Assembly: GCF_001025135.1 (NCBI RefSeq)
Contig: NZ_AP012323.1
Span: 682,001 to 746,000 of the forward strand
Length of the DNA: 64,000 nucleotides
Reading direction: 5' to 3'
Origin: Bifidobacterium bifidum ATCC 29521 = JCM 1255 = DSM 20456
Lineage (GTDB): Bacteria > Actinomycetota > Actinomycetes > Actinomycetales > Bifidobacteriaceae
Part shown: positions 18,315-27,090 of the stretch, piece by piece
Layout of the letters: each line of letters starts with the position of its first letter
Position numbering within the stretch: position 1 is the first letter of the stretch
Program-made: the position numbers and the translations under genes
Notes under the pieces: model-generated
Seen by the model: the letters and a program-made list of their open reading frames with translations, nothing else
Told to the model about the DNA's origin: nothing
Database searches by the model: none

Positions 18315-19638
18315 CGATCCGCGGCGACGCGCCCGCTCCGTAAGATCCGGCCAGCCTTCGCGGTCGGATGCTGGTTCCGCGGGCGCGGGCACTGGCACGG
18401 GCAGACGCACGGGGCAGGATTCGTCCGCCTCCCGACTGGCCGAGGCTCGGCGGGTCGAAGAGCGTGACGCCCAACGGCTCGGCAGGTTCACCGGACTGCG
18501 CAGCCTGCTCAACCCGCTGTGGTGCTATCACGGCTTCCGGGCCGCCGTTGTGGTGCTCACCGGCTTCGGCGTGATCATGGTGTTCTCCAGTTCCACCGTG
18601 TCGATGGTTTCCGCCGGCCGATCGCCGTTCTCGCAGGCCATCAGCCAGGGCATGTACTGTGTGATGGGTCTGGTCGTGGGCGTGGTTTTCATGTGCCTTC
18701 CGGCTCGTATGTACAGGCGTTTCAGCTTCGCCGTGGTGTTATTCGCGATGCTGCTGCAGCTGCTGACGTTCACGCCGCTCGGCGTCGAGGTCAACGGCAA
18801 TGCCGGCTGGATCGGCAAGCGCGGCGTGTTCACGATGCAGCCGGCCGAGGTGATGAAGCTCGCCTTGTGCATATGGCTTCCGGCGGCCCTGCACTGGGCG
18901 AAGAAACACAGCGGTAAGATCGGCAAGTTGCGGGCATACGCCCCCCTGACGGTTCTGTATCTCCTGTGCCTGGGATTCGTGATGTTGGGCAAGGATCTGG
19001 GCACGGCCATGATCGTCCTGTTCATCGGATTCGTCGCGTTTCTTTTGGGAGGATATCCAGGCAAGGTCCTTGCGGCCTTTGCCGCCCTGGGCATCATCGG
19101 CATCGTGGGATTGATCGCATACAGTCCGAACAGGCTGAACCGCGTTCTGGCCGCGTACCAGGAGTGCAGCGGCACCGATGCCCAAAAGGTCTGCTACCAG
19201 TCGATACACGCGAAATACGCCTTGGCCGAAGGCGGTCTGTTCGGGGTAGGCTTGGGCAACTCCCGCGAGAAATGGAACTATCTGCCGGAGGCGCACAATG
19301 ATTTCATCTTCGCCATCATCGGCGAGGAGACCGGTTTCATCGGAGCGGCCATCGTCATCATACTGTTCGTGGTGCTGGGAGGATGCATGATCAGCGTGGC
19401 CCTGCAGACCGCGGACCGTTACGCGTCGGTCAGCCTGCTGTGCATCACCGTATGGCTTGTCGGGCAGGCGCTGATCAACATCGGCGTCGTGGTCGGGGTT
19501 TTTCCCGTCATGGGCGTGCCGATGCCGTTCGTCTCGGCGGGCGGGTCGTCCCTGATCATGTGTCTGGCGGCGGCCGGCGTGGCCGCCTCGCTCATGCGCG
19601 CCCAACCTCAGATCAAGGCCGATTCGTCCCGCGCCTGA
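18304..19638 (+). CDS. ftsW: Septal peptidoglycan glycosyltransferase FtsW (SEDS family)
   Basis: Polymerises lipid II at the septum with FtsI. 444 residues: a long Arg/Ser-rich cytoplasmic N-terminus (about 1-70), then ten membrane segments. SEDS features are visible: GxNGNAGWI-like [25 protein letters not shown], the [10 protein letters not shown] segment, and the C-terminal [20 protein letters not shown] loop with the typical PVTGxPLPF-type motif. It overlaps murD by 11 bp. No strong RBS is seen at 18304. A dispersed repeat copy and a small terminator separate it from murG. Confidence 0.95.
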   Translation: MASDDPRRRARSVRSGQPSRSDAGSAGAGTGTGRRTGQDSSASRLAEARRVEERDAQRLGRFTGLRSLLNPLWCYHGFRAAVVVLTGFGVIMVFSSSTVSMVSAGRSPFSQAISQGMYCVMGLVVGVVFMCLPARMYRRFSFAVVLFAMLLQLLTFTPLGVEVNGNAGWIGKRGVFTMQPAEVMKLALCIWLPAALHWAKKHSGKIGKLRAYAPLTVLYLLCLGFVMLGKDLGTAMIVLFIGFVAFLLGGYPGKVLAAFAALGIIGIVGLIAYSPNRLNRVLAAYQECSGTDAQKVCYQSIHAKYALAEGGLFGVGLGNSREKWNYLPEAHNDFIFAIIGEETGFIGAAIVIILFVVLGGCMISVALQTADRYASVSLLCITVWLVGQALINIGVVVGVFPVMGVPMPFVSAGGSSLIMCLAAAGVAASLMRAQPQIKADSSRA

Positions 19639-19640
19639 CC

Positions 19641-19679
19641 GGAGGCGGGGCTGTCGGCGAAGCCAGCTGGGGTGGCCAT
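19641..19679 (+). repeat. Degenerate copy of the dispersed intergenic repeat after ftsW
   Basis: GGAGGCGGGGCTGTCGGCGA followed by AGCCAGCTGGGGTGGCCAT resembles the 3' half of the element at 48280-48335 (GGGAGGTGTCGGCC...CTGGGGGTGGCC). It begins three bases after the ftsW stop codon. Confidence 0.4.
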
Positions 19680-19713
19680 AAGGCCCTGCCAACAGGGCGA
19701 AATATGTCAAAGT

Positions 19714-19736
19714 CGGCTTGACGAAGCCGCGTTTTT
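19714..19736 (+). terminator. Small rho-independent terminator or attenuator inside dcw, before murG
   Basis: The 6-bp stem CGGCTT / AAGCCG with a GACG loop is followed by CGTTTTTT. It lies 27 bp upstream of the murG start, so it may reduce read-through from ftsW, and murG-murC-ftsQ may have their own promoter. Confidence 0.5.
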
Positions 19737-19763
19737 TCATCACTCACGCTAAGCTCGGAGATT

Positions 19764-20933
19764 ATGAGTTCATCACCTGTGCATATCGTTCTGGCAGGCG
19801 GCGGCACCGCCGGTCATGTCAACCCGTTGCTGGCCGTGGCGGATGCGATTCGCCGTATCCGGCCCGAGGCTTCCATCAGCATCATCGGCACGGCCGTAGG
19901 ACTGGAGCACGACCTTGTTCCCCGCGCCGGCTATGAGCTGGACACCATCGAAAAGGTCCCGTTCCCGCGGCGCCCCAACAAGGCCGCGCTCCAGTTTCCG
20001 GCCAAGTGGATGCGCGAGACCCGCAAGGTCCGCGATATCCTGCGTTCGCGTCACGCGGACGTTGTGGTCGGATTCGGCGGCTATGCCTCGGCTCCGGTGT
20101 ATTCCGCGGCGCACAGGATGGGCATACCCGTCGTCATCCATGAGCAGAACGCCCGAGCCGGCATGGCCAACAAGCTCGGCGCGCGTTACGCTGCGTTCAT
20201 CGGTACGGCGTACGAGAACACCGGCCTCAAGCCGGGATCCGGGTGCCGTATGGAGCGCGTCGGGCTGCCGTTGCGGCCGGCGATCAGCACGCTCGCGGCG
20301 CAGTTCGCGTCCGATCGCGCGTCCGTGCGCCAGTCGGGGGCCGAGGCGATGGGCATCGACCCAGCGCGTCCCATGGTGCTGGTCACCGGAGGGTCGCTGG
20401 GCGCGGTCAGCCTGAACAGGGCGGTGGCATCCAGTGCCGCGGTGCTGCTCGAACACGCGCAGGTCGTCCATCTGACCGGCAAGGGCAAGATCGACGAAGT
20501 GCGCTCGTTGGTGGGAGAGCGCGCCAATGCCGGGGTCTTCACCGGTGTGGGCCCTGATTCATACGGCAAGGGCGACTATCATGCGGCCGAATATCTGGAA
20601 CGCATCGATCTGGCGTTCGCATGCGCCGATCTGGTGATTTGCCGGTCCGGGGCGGGATCGGTGTCCGAGCTCGCCGCCCTGGGCCTGCCTGCGGTGTATG
20701 TCCCGTTGCCGATCGGCAACGGGGAGCAGCGGTTCAACGCGCTTCCCGTGGTCAAGGCCGGCGGCGGGCTGATGGTGGCCGACAAGGATTTCACCGCGCA
20801 GTGGGTGCAGTCCCATGTGCCGTCGCTGCTCGCCGAACCGGACCGGCTGCGCGAGCTGGGCGACAAGGCATGGGAGTACGGCATTCGCGACGCCGCCGAC
20901 ACCATGGCCCGTCGTGTGCTTGAACTGGCGTAA
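19764..20933 (+). CDS. murG: UDP-GlcNAc:lipid I N-acetylglucosaminyltransferase
   Basis: Makes lipid II from lipid I on the cytosolic face of the membrane. 389 residues, GT-B fold (GT28). The N-terminal G-loop is [16 protein letters not shown], the conserved [11 protein letters not shown] and [14 protein letters not shown] follow, the second G-loop is [12 protein letters not shown], and the UDP-GlcNAc site is [28 protein letters not shown] lies directly before the ATG. It is the first gene after the probable attenuator and is followed at 70 bp by murC. Confidence 0.97.
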   Translation: MSSSPVHIVLAGGGTAGHVNPLLAVADAIRRIRPEASISIIGTAVGLEHDLVPRAGYELDTIEKVPFPRRPNKAALQFPAKWMRETRKVRDILRSRHADVVVGFGGYASAPVYSAAHRMGIPVVIHEQNARAGMANKLGARYAAFIGTAYENTGLKPGSGCRMERVGLPLRPAISTLAAQFASDRASVRQSGAEAMGIDPARPMVLVTGGSLGAVSLNRAVASSAAVLLEHAQVVHLTGKGKIDEVRSLVGERANAGVFTGVGPDSYGKGDYHAAEYLERIDLAFACADLVICRSGAGSVSELAALGLPAVYVPLPIGNGEQRFNALPVVKAGGGLMVADKDFTAQWVQSHVPSLLAEPDRLRELGDKAWEYGIRDAADTMARRVLELA

Positions 20934-21003
20934 TGCGGCGCTCTGATTGGCGTCGGGTATGACCATAATGGTGACCAGCATGAATCATCAAGGAGAATCT
21001 GCA

Positions 21004-22593
21004 GTGTCTGAAGCGCAAACCAATGCCACCCCTATCGTCCTCGACCCGATGAGGGTCGCGTTCGCGCCCGACGCGACGGTGTTGCAACTGGGAAGGACCC
21101 ATTTCATCGGCATCGGTGGCGCCGGTATGAGCGTGCTCGCCGAAATGCTCCATGAGCGTGGCGTCGACGTCGACGGTTCCGACCGTGAGGAAGGCTCGAA
21201 GACCGAACGGCTGCGATCCCTCGGCATCACCGTCGAAATCGGCCAGCAGGCCGACAACGTGCGTGGTGCCGACACCGTGGTGTACTCCAGCGCCATCAAG
21301 CCCGACAACCCCGAAATCGTCGCGGCGCACGAGCGGGGCATCCGCATCGTGCATCGCAGCGACATCCTGGCGTTGCTGATGAACGGCCGCCGGGCGGTCA
21401 CCGTCGCCGGAGCGCATGGCAAGACCACGACAAGTTCGCTGCTATCCCACATCCTCGTCCATGCCGGAACCGGGAAGCTGGCCGATCCCAGCTACGCCAT
21501 CGGCGGCACCATCCAGGCACCCGGGGGAGCGGTACTGGACGGCGGGCATGCCGGACGCGGCGACGTGTTGGTCGCGGAGGCGGACGAATCCGACGGCAGC
21601 TTCTGCAAGTACCGTCCCTCGATCGCGGTGATCACGAACGCGCTCGCAGACCATCTCGACCATTATGGCGACGAGGCGCATTACTGCGCCGCGTTCGTCG
21701 ACCATGCGGGGCATGCAAGCGGACATGTCGTCATGACGGGCGATGACGAGGGCGCCGTGGCCGTGCTGCGCGACCTCGACCCGTCCGTGGCCCGTCGAAC
21801 GATCGTGTACGCCACCAAGGATGCCGATCAGATCGGGGACCTGCGCGGCGCCACGCTGGTGCGCATCGATGCCGAGCATGAGAGCGCCGACAGCGGCCGG
21901 GAGACCTTCACCGTCCATGTGCCGGCGTCGCTCGCGTCGGTCTGCGGCTGTGGCGACGCCGATCTGGCGTTGCCGGTCAGCCTCGCCATCCCCGGCATGC
22001 ACAACGCGCGCAACGCGACCGCGGCCATCCTGGCCGCGATGCTGTTGGGCGTGACCCCCGAGGCCGCAGCCCAGGCCGCCTCGACGTTCCTCGGAGCCTC
22101 GCGCCGGTTCCAGGTGCGCGGCGAGGAGAACGGCGTGACGGTGGTCGACGATTACGCGCATCATCCCACGGAGATCAGCGCGCTGCTCGACGCCGCCCGG
22201 CGCCGGTACCCGCGTTCCGTCATCCGGGTGCTGTTCCAGCCACACCTGTTTTCGCGCACGCGTATGTTCGCCCACGAGTTCGCCGAGGCGCTGTCCAAGG
22301 CCGATGACGTCATCGTCACCGGCATCTTCCCCGCACGCGAACTGCAGCGGGACTTCCCGGACGTTTCCGCCATGACCATCGTCGATGCCGCGCAGGACGT
22401 GCCGCACGCTTCGGCGCAGGGCGACGGGACGTGGATCAGCGCGGTCGACGACATGCAGGTGGCGGCTCAGATGCTGGCGATGCGCTGCCGTCCCACGGAC
22501 GTGGTGTTCACCGTCGGCGCGGGGGACATTACCGCCATGGGCGCGGTGATCCTGCACGCACTGGGGGCCCGGCACAATCTCGGTGACCGCTGA
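21004..22593 (+). CDS. murC: UDP-N-acetylmuramate--L-alanine ligase
   Basis: Adds L-alanine to UDP-MurNAc, the first Mur ligase step. From the GTG at 21004, preceded by AAGGAGAA at 20990-20997, the protein has 529 residues. GIGGAGMS (36-43) starts the UDP-binding domain, the P-loop is AGAHGKTTT (135-143), EADESDGSF and the DHLDHYG motif follow, and the C-terminal domain has DDYAHHPTEI. Longer in-frame starts (20947) lack an RBS. It is coupled to ftsQ through TGATGG. Confidence 0.97.
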   Translation: MSEAQTNATPIVLDPMRVAFAPDATVLQLGRTHFIGIGGAGMSVLAEMLHERGVDVDGSDREEGSKTERLRSLGITVEIGQQADNVRGADTVVYSSAIKPDNPEIVAAHERGIRIVHRSDILALLMNGRRAVTVAGAHGKTTTSSLLSHILVHAGTGKLADPSYAIGGTIQAPGGAVLDGGHAGRGDVLVAEADESDGSFCKYRPSIAVITNALADHLDHYGDEAHYCAAFVDHAGHASGHVVMTGDDEGAVAVLRDLDPSVARRTIVYATKDADQIGDLRGATLVRIDAEHESADSGRETFTVHVPASLASVCGCGDADLALPVSLAIPGMHNARNATAAILAAMLLGVTPEAAAQAASTFLGASRRFQVRGEENGVTVVDDYAHHPTEISALLDAARRRYPRSVIRVLFQPHLFSRTRMFAHEFAEALSKADDVIVTGIFPARELQRDFPDVSAMTIVDAAQDVPHASAQGDGTWISAVDDMQVAAQMLAMRCRPTDVVFTVGAGDITAMGAVILHALGARHNLGDR

Positions 22594-23846
22594 TGGCACG
22601 GCGGGTCGTTTCCTCACATGGCGATGCCGGTCGTGAGGCCGGGCAAGGGTCCGGCTCGCGCAAGCCGCGCACGACGGCAGACAGGGCCTCATCGTCGGGT
22701 GCCGAAGCCAATCGCGTCGCCGTGACACGGGAACGCCAGACCAGGAAAAAGCCTCGCACCGCGTCGAATGACGTGTCCCGGAAGGCTGCATCCGGAGAGG
22801 CGTCGCCGGGGAGAACCACGGTCGGGAAGGCGACGGGCCGGCAGATGACGTCCGGCAGGAAGTCGGAAAAGGCCTTAGAAAAAGAGACTTCCCGACAGGT
22901 AAAGGGCGGGAAAACAGTCTCCCGAAAATCGAGGTTCGGAAAGACGGCGTCCCGGAGCGTTTCGTCGTCCTCGTCCCGGTCGGTATCACGCGCCGAAGGT
23001 TTCGTCGACGCGCGTCGCCTGCACAGCGAGGATGTGGTCAAGAAGACGCTCGATGAGAACGTCGGCGTGCTCGGCGTGGCGACCCGTCCCAAAGTGCTGG
23101 ATTTCGACGCGCGCCTGAAGGAGCGGAAGAAGGCGGGCACCCGGGTCGCCGCCATCCGCGTGCTGATTGTGATATTGGCCGCGGCGCTGGTGTCCGCGCT
23201 GATCTGGCTTCTGTTGTTCTCATCCGTGTTCCGTTTGGAAACCTCGCAGATCAGCGTCAGCGGCGGCAACGAATGGGTGAGCGAGAAGGATGTGCTGGAT
23301 ATCGCGAACCAGCAATCCGGCAAATCGCTGTTCCTGGTCTCCGCAGACAAGGTCAGCTCGCAGCTGAAGAACATCCCCGGCGTAACCCAGGCGAACGTCG
23401 TCAAACGGTATCCGCGCTCGCTGGAGATTGACATCAAGGCGCAGCAGCCCGCCGCCATGCTCAAGGAACCAGATGGAACCCTGGTGGCGGTCGACCGCAA
23501 GGCCCGCGTGCTCAACGCGGTGGGCAAGGCGTCCATGAAAGGTATTCCGGTCATCGAGGTGAGCTCGGTGGACAACGGTCTGAACAGCCGCGCCGTCAAG
23601 GAGGCACTGACCATCCTCGGCGGTCTGCCCGACACGATGCGCACCGTCATCACCAAGGTGAGCGCGAAAACGCAGGATTCCATCACCACCGAGCTGAGTT
23701 CCGGCAAATATGTCGTCGTCTGGGGTGATTCGTCCGAGCTGAAACTCAAGTCGGCGATCGTCGACAAGCTGCTCAGCGACCCGTCGCTGATAGGAGACAA
23801 GCATCAGATCGACGTGTCGGCCCCGAGCCGACCCATCATCAAATAG
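22593..23846 (+). CDS. ftsQ: Cell division protein FtsQ (POTRA domain)
   Basis: Bitopic scaffold of the division complex. 417 residues, of which the first 185 are a very long, Lys/Arg/Ser/Thr-rich cytoplasmic tail, much longer than in E. coli. One membrane span (about 187-209) is followed by the POTRA domain (FRLETSQISVSGGNEWVSEKDV...LKNIPGVTQANVVKRYPRSL) and the beta domain ending near 417. The start overlaps the murC stop. It is the last gene of the dcw cluster here; no ftsZ follows, and the ssrA terminator lies 48 bp downstream on the opposite strand. Confidence 0.93.
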   Translation: MARRVVSSHGDAGREAGQGSGSRKPRTTADRASSSGAEANRVAVTRERQTRKKPRTASNDVSRKAASGEASPGRTTVGKATGRQMTSGRKSEKALEKETSRQVKGGKTVSRKSRFGKTASRSVSSSSSRSVSRAEGFVDARRLHSEDVVKKTLDENVGVLGVATRPKVLDFDARLKERKKAGTRVAAIRVLIVILAAALVSALIWLLLFSSVFRLETSQISVSGGNEWVSEKDVLDIANQQSGKSLFLVSADKVSSQLKNIPGVTQANVVKRYPRSLEIDIKAQQPAAMLKEPDGTLVAVDRKARVLNAVGKASMKGIPVIEVSSVDNGLNSRAVKEALTILGGLPDTMRTVITKVSAKTQDSITTELSSGKYVVVWGDSSELKLKSAIVDKLLSDPSLIGDKHQIDVSAPSRPIIK

Positions 23847-23894
23847 CGCGCGTTTCGCCGTGGGCAGGACGCGAAACGTGGGTGAAAATACGAA

Positions 23895-23929
23895 AAGGGC
23901 CGCATGATCGTTGGAATCATGCGGCCCTT
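23895..23929 (-). terminator. Rho-independent terminator of ssrA
   Basis: A 14-bp perfect stem, AAGGGCCGCATGAT / ATCATGCGGCCCTT, with a 7-nt loop. On the minus strand it is followed by TTTTCGTATTTT. It begins five bases past the tmRNA 3' end and can also stop ftsQ transcription. Confidence 0.9.
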
Positions 23930-23933
23930 GGAG

Positions 23934-24327
23934 TGGAGCTGCGGGGAATTGAACCCCGGTCCGATGACCGAACCCTCAGTCTTCTACGTGCGTAGTCTGC
24001 TGGCCATATGGCGGTTTTTCTGCCCCCATCGATGTCGCAGACAACTGATGGCGGGCATATCCGCAGTTAAAGTCCCCGAATCACCCTGTGGCTCAATGAT
24101 TCAGGCGAGTCTTCTAAACGACGCTCAGCATCCCCCCAAAGACGAGAGGGAGTGAACGGAGCGGCTGCTCACTGTTTAACCCTGGCGCGAAGCTCAGGCA
24201 GCGAGAGCGAACTCAGTGCGGTTAGATTTAGCACTTATTCTTTTGCAGGGGACATCCACGAGCGGACCCTGCGTTCTCGGCACGCTTCCCTGCGACGAAC
24301 AGGTCACCGTCGAAACCGATCAGCCCC
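23934..24327 (-). ncRNA. ssrA: Transfer-messenger RNA (tmRNA)
   Basis: Rescues stalled ribosomes and tags nascent proteins for degradation. On the minus strand the 5' end GGGGCTGATCGGTTTCGACG is the classic tmRNA start. The 3' end has the T-arm GGTTCAATTCC and CAGCTCCA, which pairs with GGGGCTG as acceptor stem (7 bp, one G-U). CCA is not encoded. The tag frame (24232 down to 24194) reads AKSNRTEFALAA then TGA, with GCT as resume codon, the pattern known for bifidobacteria. Length is about 394 nt. Confidence 0.97.
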
Positions 24328-24373
24328 GATATTGAATTATCAATTCGCATTCCGGTTTATGACCGGACATTTC

Positions 24374-24401
24374 ATTATATCCCAGCTGCTCGAAAAAGCA
24401 A
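24374..24401 (-). promoter_or_regulatory. ssrA promoter
   Basis: On the minus strand TTGCTT (24401-24396), a 16-bp spacer and a perfect TATAAT (24379-24374). Transcription would start near 24366, leaving a 5' leader of about 39 nt to be removed from the mature tmRNA. Confidence 0.8.
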
Positions 24402-24417
24402 GTCGGTCATCAGTCGG

Positions 24418-24948
24418 TCACCATACGCGCTTGGTGCCGGTCTGGACGCGCTTGGTTCCCGTCCGCACCTTTTTCGTGCCGGACTTGATGCTCTGCACCT
24501 GATACGAGCCGTGATCCTCCTGCCGGGTCCCGACCTGGATCTGCTTGTCCTGCCAGACCTTTTCGTACCGGTAGTTGTCGGGGAGGCCGGACTTGAGCAG
24601 GTAGTCACCGTGCTCCTCGAACGCGGGGTCGTTCACGTTCGCAGTGAACCAGTCGTGTTCAAAGATGGCGCGTCCGGTCGGCACCTGCACCCGTTGCGTC
24701 TCATAGACCGGCCGGGTCTCCCAGTGTCCGGAGGGGCCGCCGTTCGGGCCGCTCCTGTCGGGCTGTGCAGTGGAATCGAGCTGCGCGGATTTGCCGTCGG
24801 CATTGTCGGCGTCGGTGCCGTCCTTACGGATATTGTCCCCGGTTGCTTCGTTCTTGCCACCGGGGCCGGACACCCCCCCCTCGGTTTCCGGAGAGGTTCC
24901 CTGTTCTCCGGAGGCGACGGTGCCGGCCGGCTTCGGTGGACGCGGCAT
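24418..24948 (-). CDS. Unrecognised protein with homopolymer tracts, possibly phase-variable
   Basis: I do not recognise this protein. From the ATG at 24948 it has 176 residues. The first 75 are Pro/Gly/Asp-rich and disordered. The rest is aromatic and charged (HWETRPVYETQRVQVP, EHDWFTANVNDPAFEEHGDY) and ends in a short repeat (SGTKKVRTGTKRVQTGTKRV). The style resembles repetitive WETR/VYETR segments found in some Gram-positive surface proteins, but there is no signal peptide or membrane span. A run of eight G on the coding strand (24873-24880) lies inside the frame, and a C8A8 run (24975-24990) lies 27 bp upstream of the ATG. The frame is open through that run as far as 25122, overlapping dtd antisense, so a longer product is possible. 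No good RBS is seen. Confidence 0.5.
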   Translation of the reverse strand: MPRPPKPAGTVASGEQGTSPETEGGVSGPGGKNEATGDNIRKDGTDADNADGKSAQLDSTAQPDRSGPNGGPSGHWETRPVYETQRVQVPTGRAIFEHDWFTANVNDPAFEEHGDYLLKSGLPDNYRYEKVWQDKQIQVGTRQEDHGSYQVQSIKSGTKKVRTGTKRVQTGTKRVW

Positions 24949-24974
24949 AATCGCGTGTTCGTTCGCGCTTATGG

Positions 24975-24990
24975 TTTTTTTTGGGGGGGG
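24975..24990. repeat. Double homopolymer T8G8
   Basis: Eight T followed by eight G on the plus strand, located between the unrecognised minus-strand gene and dtd. Tracts of this kind are prone to slippage. A second 8-nt C run is at 24873-24880. Confidence 0.9.
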
Positions 24991-25048
24991 TATGCCGTGG
25001 TATGCCCAGTTCGGATGCGGTGGCGGTGGGTGCGATAGAATCCGATAC

Positions 25049-25522
25049 ATGAAAGTGGTATTGCAGCGTGTGTCGCAGGCGTCGGTCGATGCCGTCAATG
25101 AGCTGGGGGATTTGGATCCCACGTTCGACCTTCAGCAGATCGGTCCGGGGTTCCTGCTGCTGGTCGGCGTGACCGATGAGGACGGCGATGACGAGATCGC
25201 ATGGCTGGCGCATAAGATTCTGCGTCTGCGCGTGTTCGAGGACGAGCAGGGCAAGATGAACCGGTCGATCCAGGACATCGGCGGTGAGATCCTGTCCGTG
25301 TCGCAGTTCACGCTGTTCGCCGACGTGCGCAAGGGGAACCGGCCGAGCTTCGTCGGCGCGGGCAAGCCGGAACATGCCGACATCATGTGGATCAAATTCA
25401 ACGAGGCGCTGCGCTCCGGGGGCGTTGCAGTACGCGAGGGGCGTTTCGGCGCCCATATGCGCGTCGGCCTGGTCAACGACGGCCCGGTCACGATCGTCAT
25501 CGACACCGCCGACCGCCATTGA
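25049..25522 (+). CDS. dtd: D-aminoacyl-tRNA deacylase
   Basis: Hydrolyses D-amino acids (and glycine) wrongly attached to tRNA. From the ATG at 25049 the protein has 157 residues, the family length. It begins MKVVLQRVSQASV and carries the active-site motif SVSQFTLFADVRKGNRPSF and the GxP-type loop GRFGAHMRVGLVNDGPVT. The upstream open frame to 24770 crosses the homopolymer tract and is not coding-like. No clear RBS is seen. Confidence 0.95.
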   Translation: MKVVLQRVSQASVDAVNELGDLDPTFDLQQIGPGFLLLVGVTDEDGDDEIAWLAHKILRLRVFEDEQGKMNRSIQDIGGEILSVSQFTLFADVRKGNRPSFVGAGKPEHADIMWIKFNEALRSGGVAVREGRFGAHMRVGLVNDGPVTIVIDTADRH

Positions 25523-25649
25523 TCGGTCGGGCCGCGGCTGCGCCGTCACCGTGCGAGGGTACCGTCCCGCGTGACGGTGCCCGTGACGCAACCCGTGCAA
25601 CCCGCGCGGAGTATTGCCGTGTCCGTGTCGGTTCTCGAATATGCGAAAA

Positions 25650-25696
25650 CCCGCCCGACCGGCTGCCGGTCGTAACCGGTCAGTCAATCGGGCGGG
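25650..25696. terminator. Hairpin terminator between convergent dtd and the MFS gene
   Basis: The 9-bp stem CCCGCCCGA / TCGGGCGGG encloses an inner GACCGG / CCGGTC dyad. AAAA precedes the left arm, which gives TTTT after the stem on the minus strand, so it fits best as the end of the MFS-kinase-ROK operon. Confidence 0.6.
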
Positions 25697-25738
25697 CTCT
25701 GCGGGGCGGTCAGTCAGCGCCGAAGTGCCTTGACCCTA

Positions 25739-27022
25739 TCAGGCTTCCACGGGTTTCTTGCCGCTTTCGAGCACCCTGTAGGCGAAGCCGACGACGAGTA
25801 CGTAGAGGCAGCCGATGGCCATCACGAGGATGCCGCCGAACTGACCTGCGACGTCGGCCGCGGCACCCATGATGGGCGGGAAGATCGCGCCGCCGATCAG
25901 GCCCATGAGCATCAGGCCGGAGATCTCGTTCTGACGGTCCGGACGGTACATGAGCGCGTGGGAGAGGAACAGCGAGAACACGTTCGAGTTGCCGAAGCCG
26001 ACGAGTGCGACCGCGACCCAGAACAGCCAGACCGGCGGATTGGTCGGCACGAGCGTGAAGATCGCGAAGCAGATGGCGGAGAGCGTCATGATGACGCCGC
26101 AGATGCGCACGCCGAGCTTGTTGCTGATCTTCTGGAGCACGATGCCGCCGGTGAAGCAGCCGATCATGCGGGCGACGAAGTACACCATCGTCGCGGAGGA
26201 CGCGATGGCTGTGAACGTGTCGCCGGTGTGCTCGGTCAGGATGCGCGGCGCCTGCGCGTTGATGGCGACGTCCACGCCCACGTGCGCCACGATGCCGAGG
26301 AAGCACAGGAGCACGATGCGGTCGGAGAACAGCAGCTTGAAGCAGCGGCCGATGGTAGTGGTGCCGGCGTCAGGCGCGGGCTCCTCGATCTTGTCGAACG
26401 CGAGCAGCACGTAGCCGAGGATGCCGACGATGAAGTAGATCACGAACAGTATCCACCACATGCCGACCTGCTTGCCGTCAGCGTTGGTGTAGGTGAAGGC
26501 GGAGATGCTGTTCGCGCCCCACATGGCGATCCACGGGGCGAACAGGGAGGCGAACGCCTTGACGAACTGGCCGAGGGTCAGCGTGGAGGCGAGCTTATCA
26601 CCCTTGACGAACACGGTCAGCAGCGGGTTGAGCGACACCTGCATCAGTGTGTTGCCGATGCCGAGGAACGCGAAGGAGATGACGATGAGCACCAGCTGCA
26701 CGGTGGACTTCATCGGGCACAGCAGGTAGGCGATGATCGGCAGTGCCATGGCGACGAGCGTCACCAGGATGGACCACAGCACGGTCTTGCGCCGCCCGAT
26801 CTTGTTCATCAGGATGCCGGTGGGCACGGAGAAGATCAGGAACCAGAAGAACACCATGGTGGTGAACAGGTTGGCGGTTCCGTCGGCGAGACCGAACTCG
26901 GCCTTCACGTAGTTCGTCGCGGTGCCGACCAGGTCGACGAAGCCCATGACGAAGAAGGCGAACATGACAGGCAGGATCTTGGCGAATCCCGCGTTGACTG
27001 GCTTGGTGGTTTCGTTGCTCAT
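25739..27022 (-). CDS. Major facilitator superfamily sugar permease (FucP-like)
   Basis: 427 residues with twelve predicted membrane helices. The N-terminus is short, and helix 1 carries the FVMGFVDLVGTATNYVKAEFGL segment that resembles the FHP (fucose/glucose/galactose) branch of the MFS. The cytoplasmic loop 2-3 has GRRKTVL. The substrate cannot be read from sequence. As last gene of an operon with a PfkB-type sugar kinase and a ROK regulator it probably imports the sugar that the kinase phosphorylates, perhaps fructose. AAAGGGAAA precedes the start. Confidence 0.85.
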   Translation of the reverse strand: MSNETTKPVNAGFAKILPVMFAFFVMGFVDLVGTATNYVKAEFGLADGTANLFTTMVFFWFLIFSVPTGILMNKIGRRKTVLWSILVTLVAMALPIIAYLLCPMKSTVQLVLIVISFAFLGIGNTLMQVSLNPLLTVFVKGDKLASTLTLGQFVKAFASLFAPWIAMWGANSISAFTYTNADGKQVGMWWILFVIYFIVGILGYVLLAFDKIEEPAPDAGTTTIGRCFKLLFSDRIVLLCFLGIVAHVGVDVAINAQAPRILTEHTGDTFTAIASSATMVYFVARMIGCFTGGIVLQKISNKLGVRICGVIMTLSAICFAIFTLVPTNPPVWLFWVAVALVGFGNSNVFSLFLSHALMYRPDRQNEISGLMLMGLIGGAIFPPIMGAAADVAGQFGGILVMAIGCLYVLVVGFAYRVLESGKKPVEA

Positions 27023-27090
27023 TGCGATGTTTCCCTTTTCTCTGATAATGAGCTGTGATTATTTGATCGTCGGTGCATCCTGCGGGCGTG

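Noticed and set aside
23904..24155. 83-codon frame within the ssrA region
   Set aside because: The bases are fully explained by the tmRNA on the other strand.
25730..27058. 442-codon plus-strand frame opposite the MFS gene
   Set aside because: Composition (Asp/Glu/His/Gln repeats) is the antisense of membrane-protein codons; no motif.
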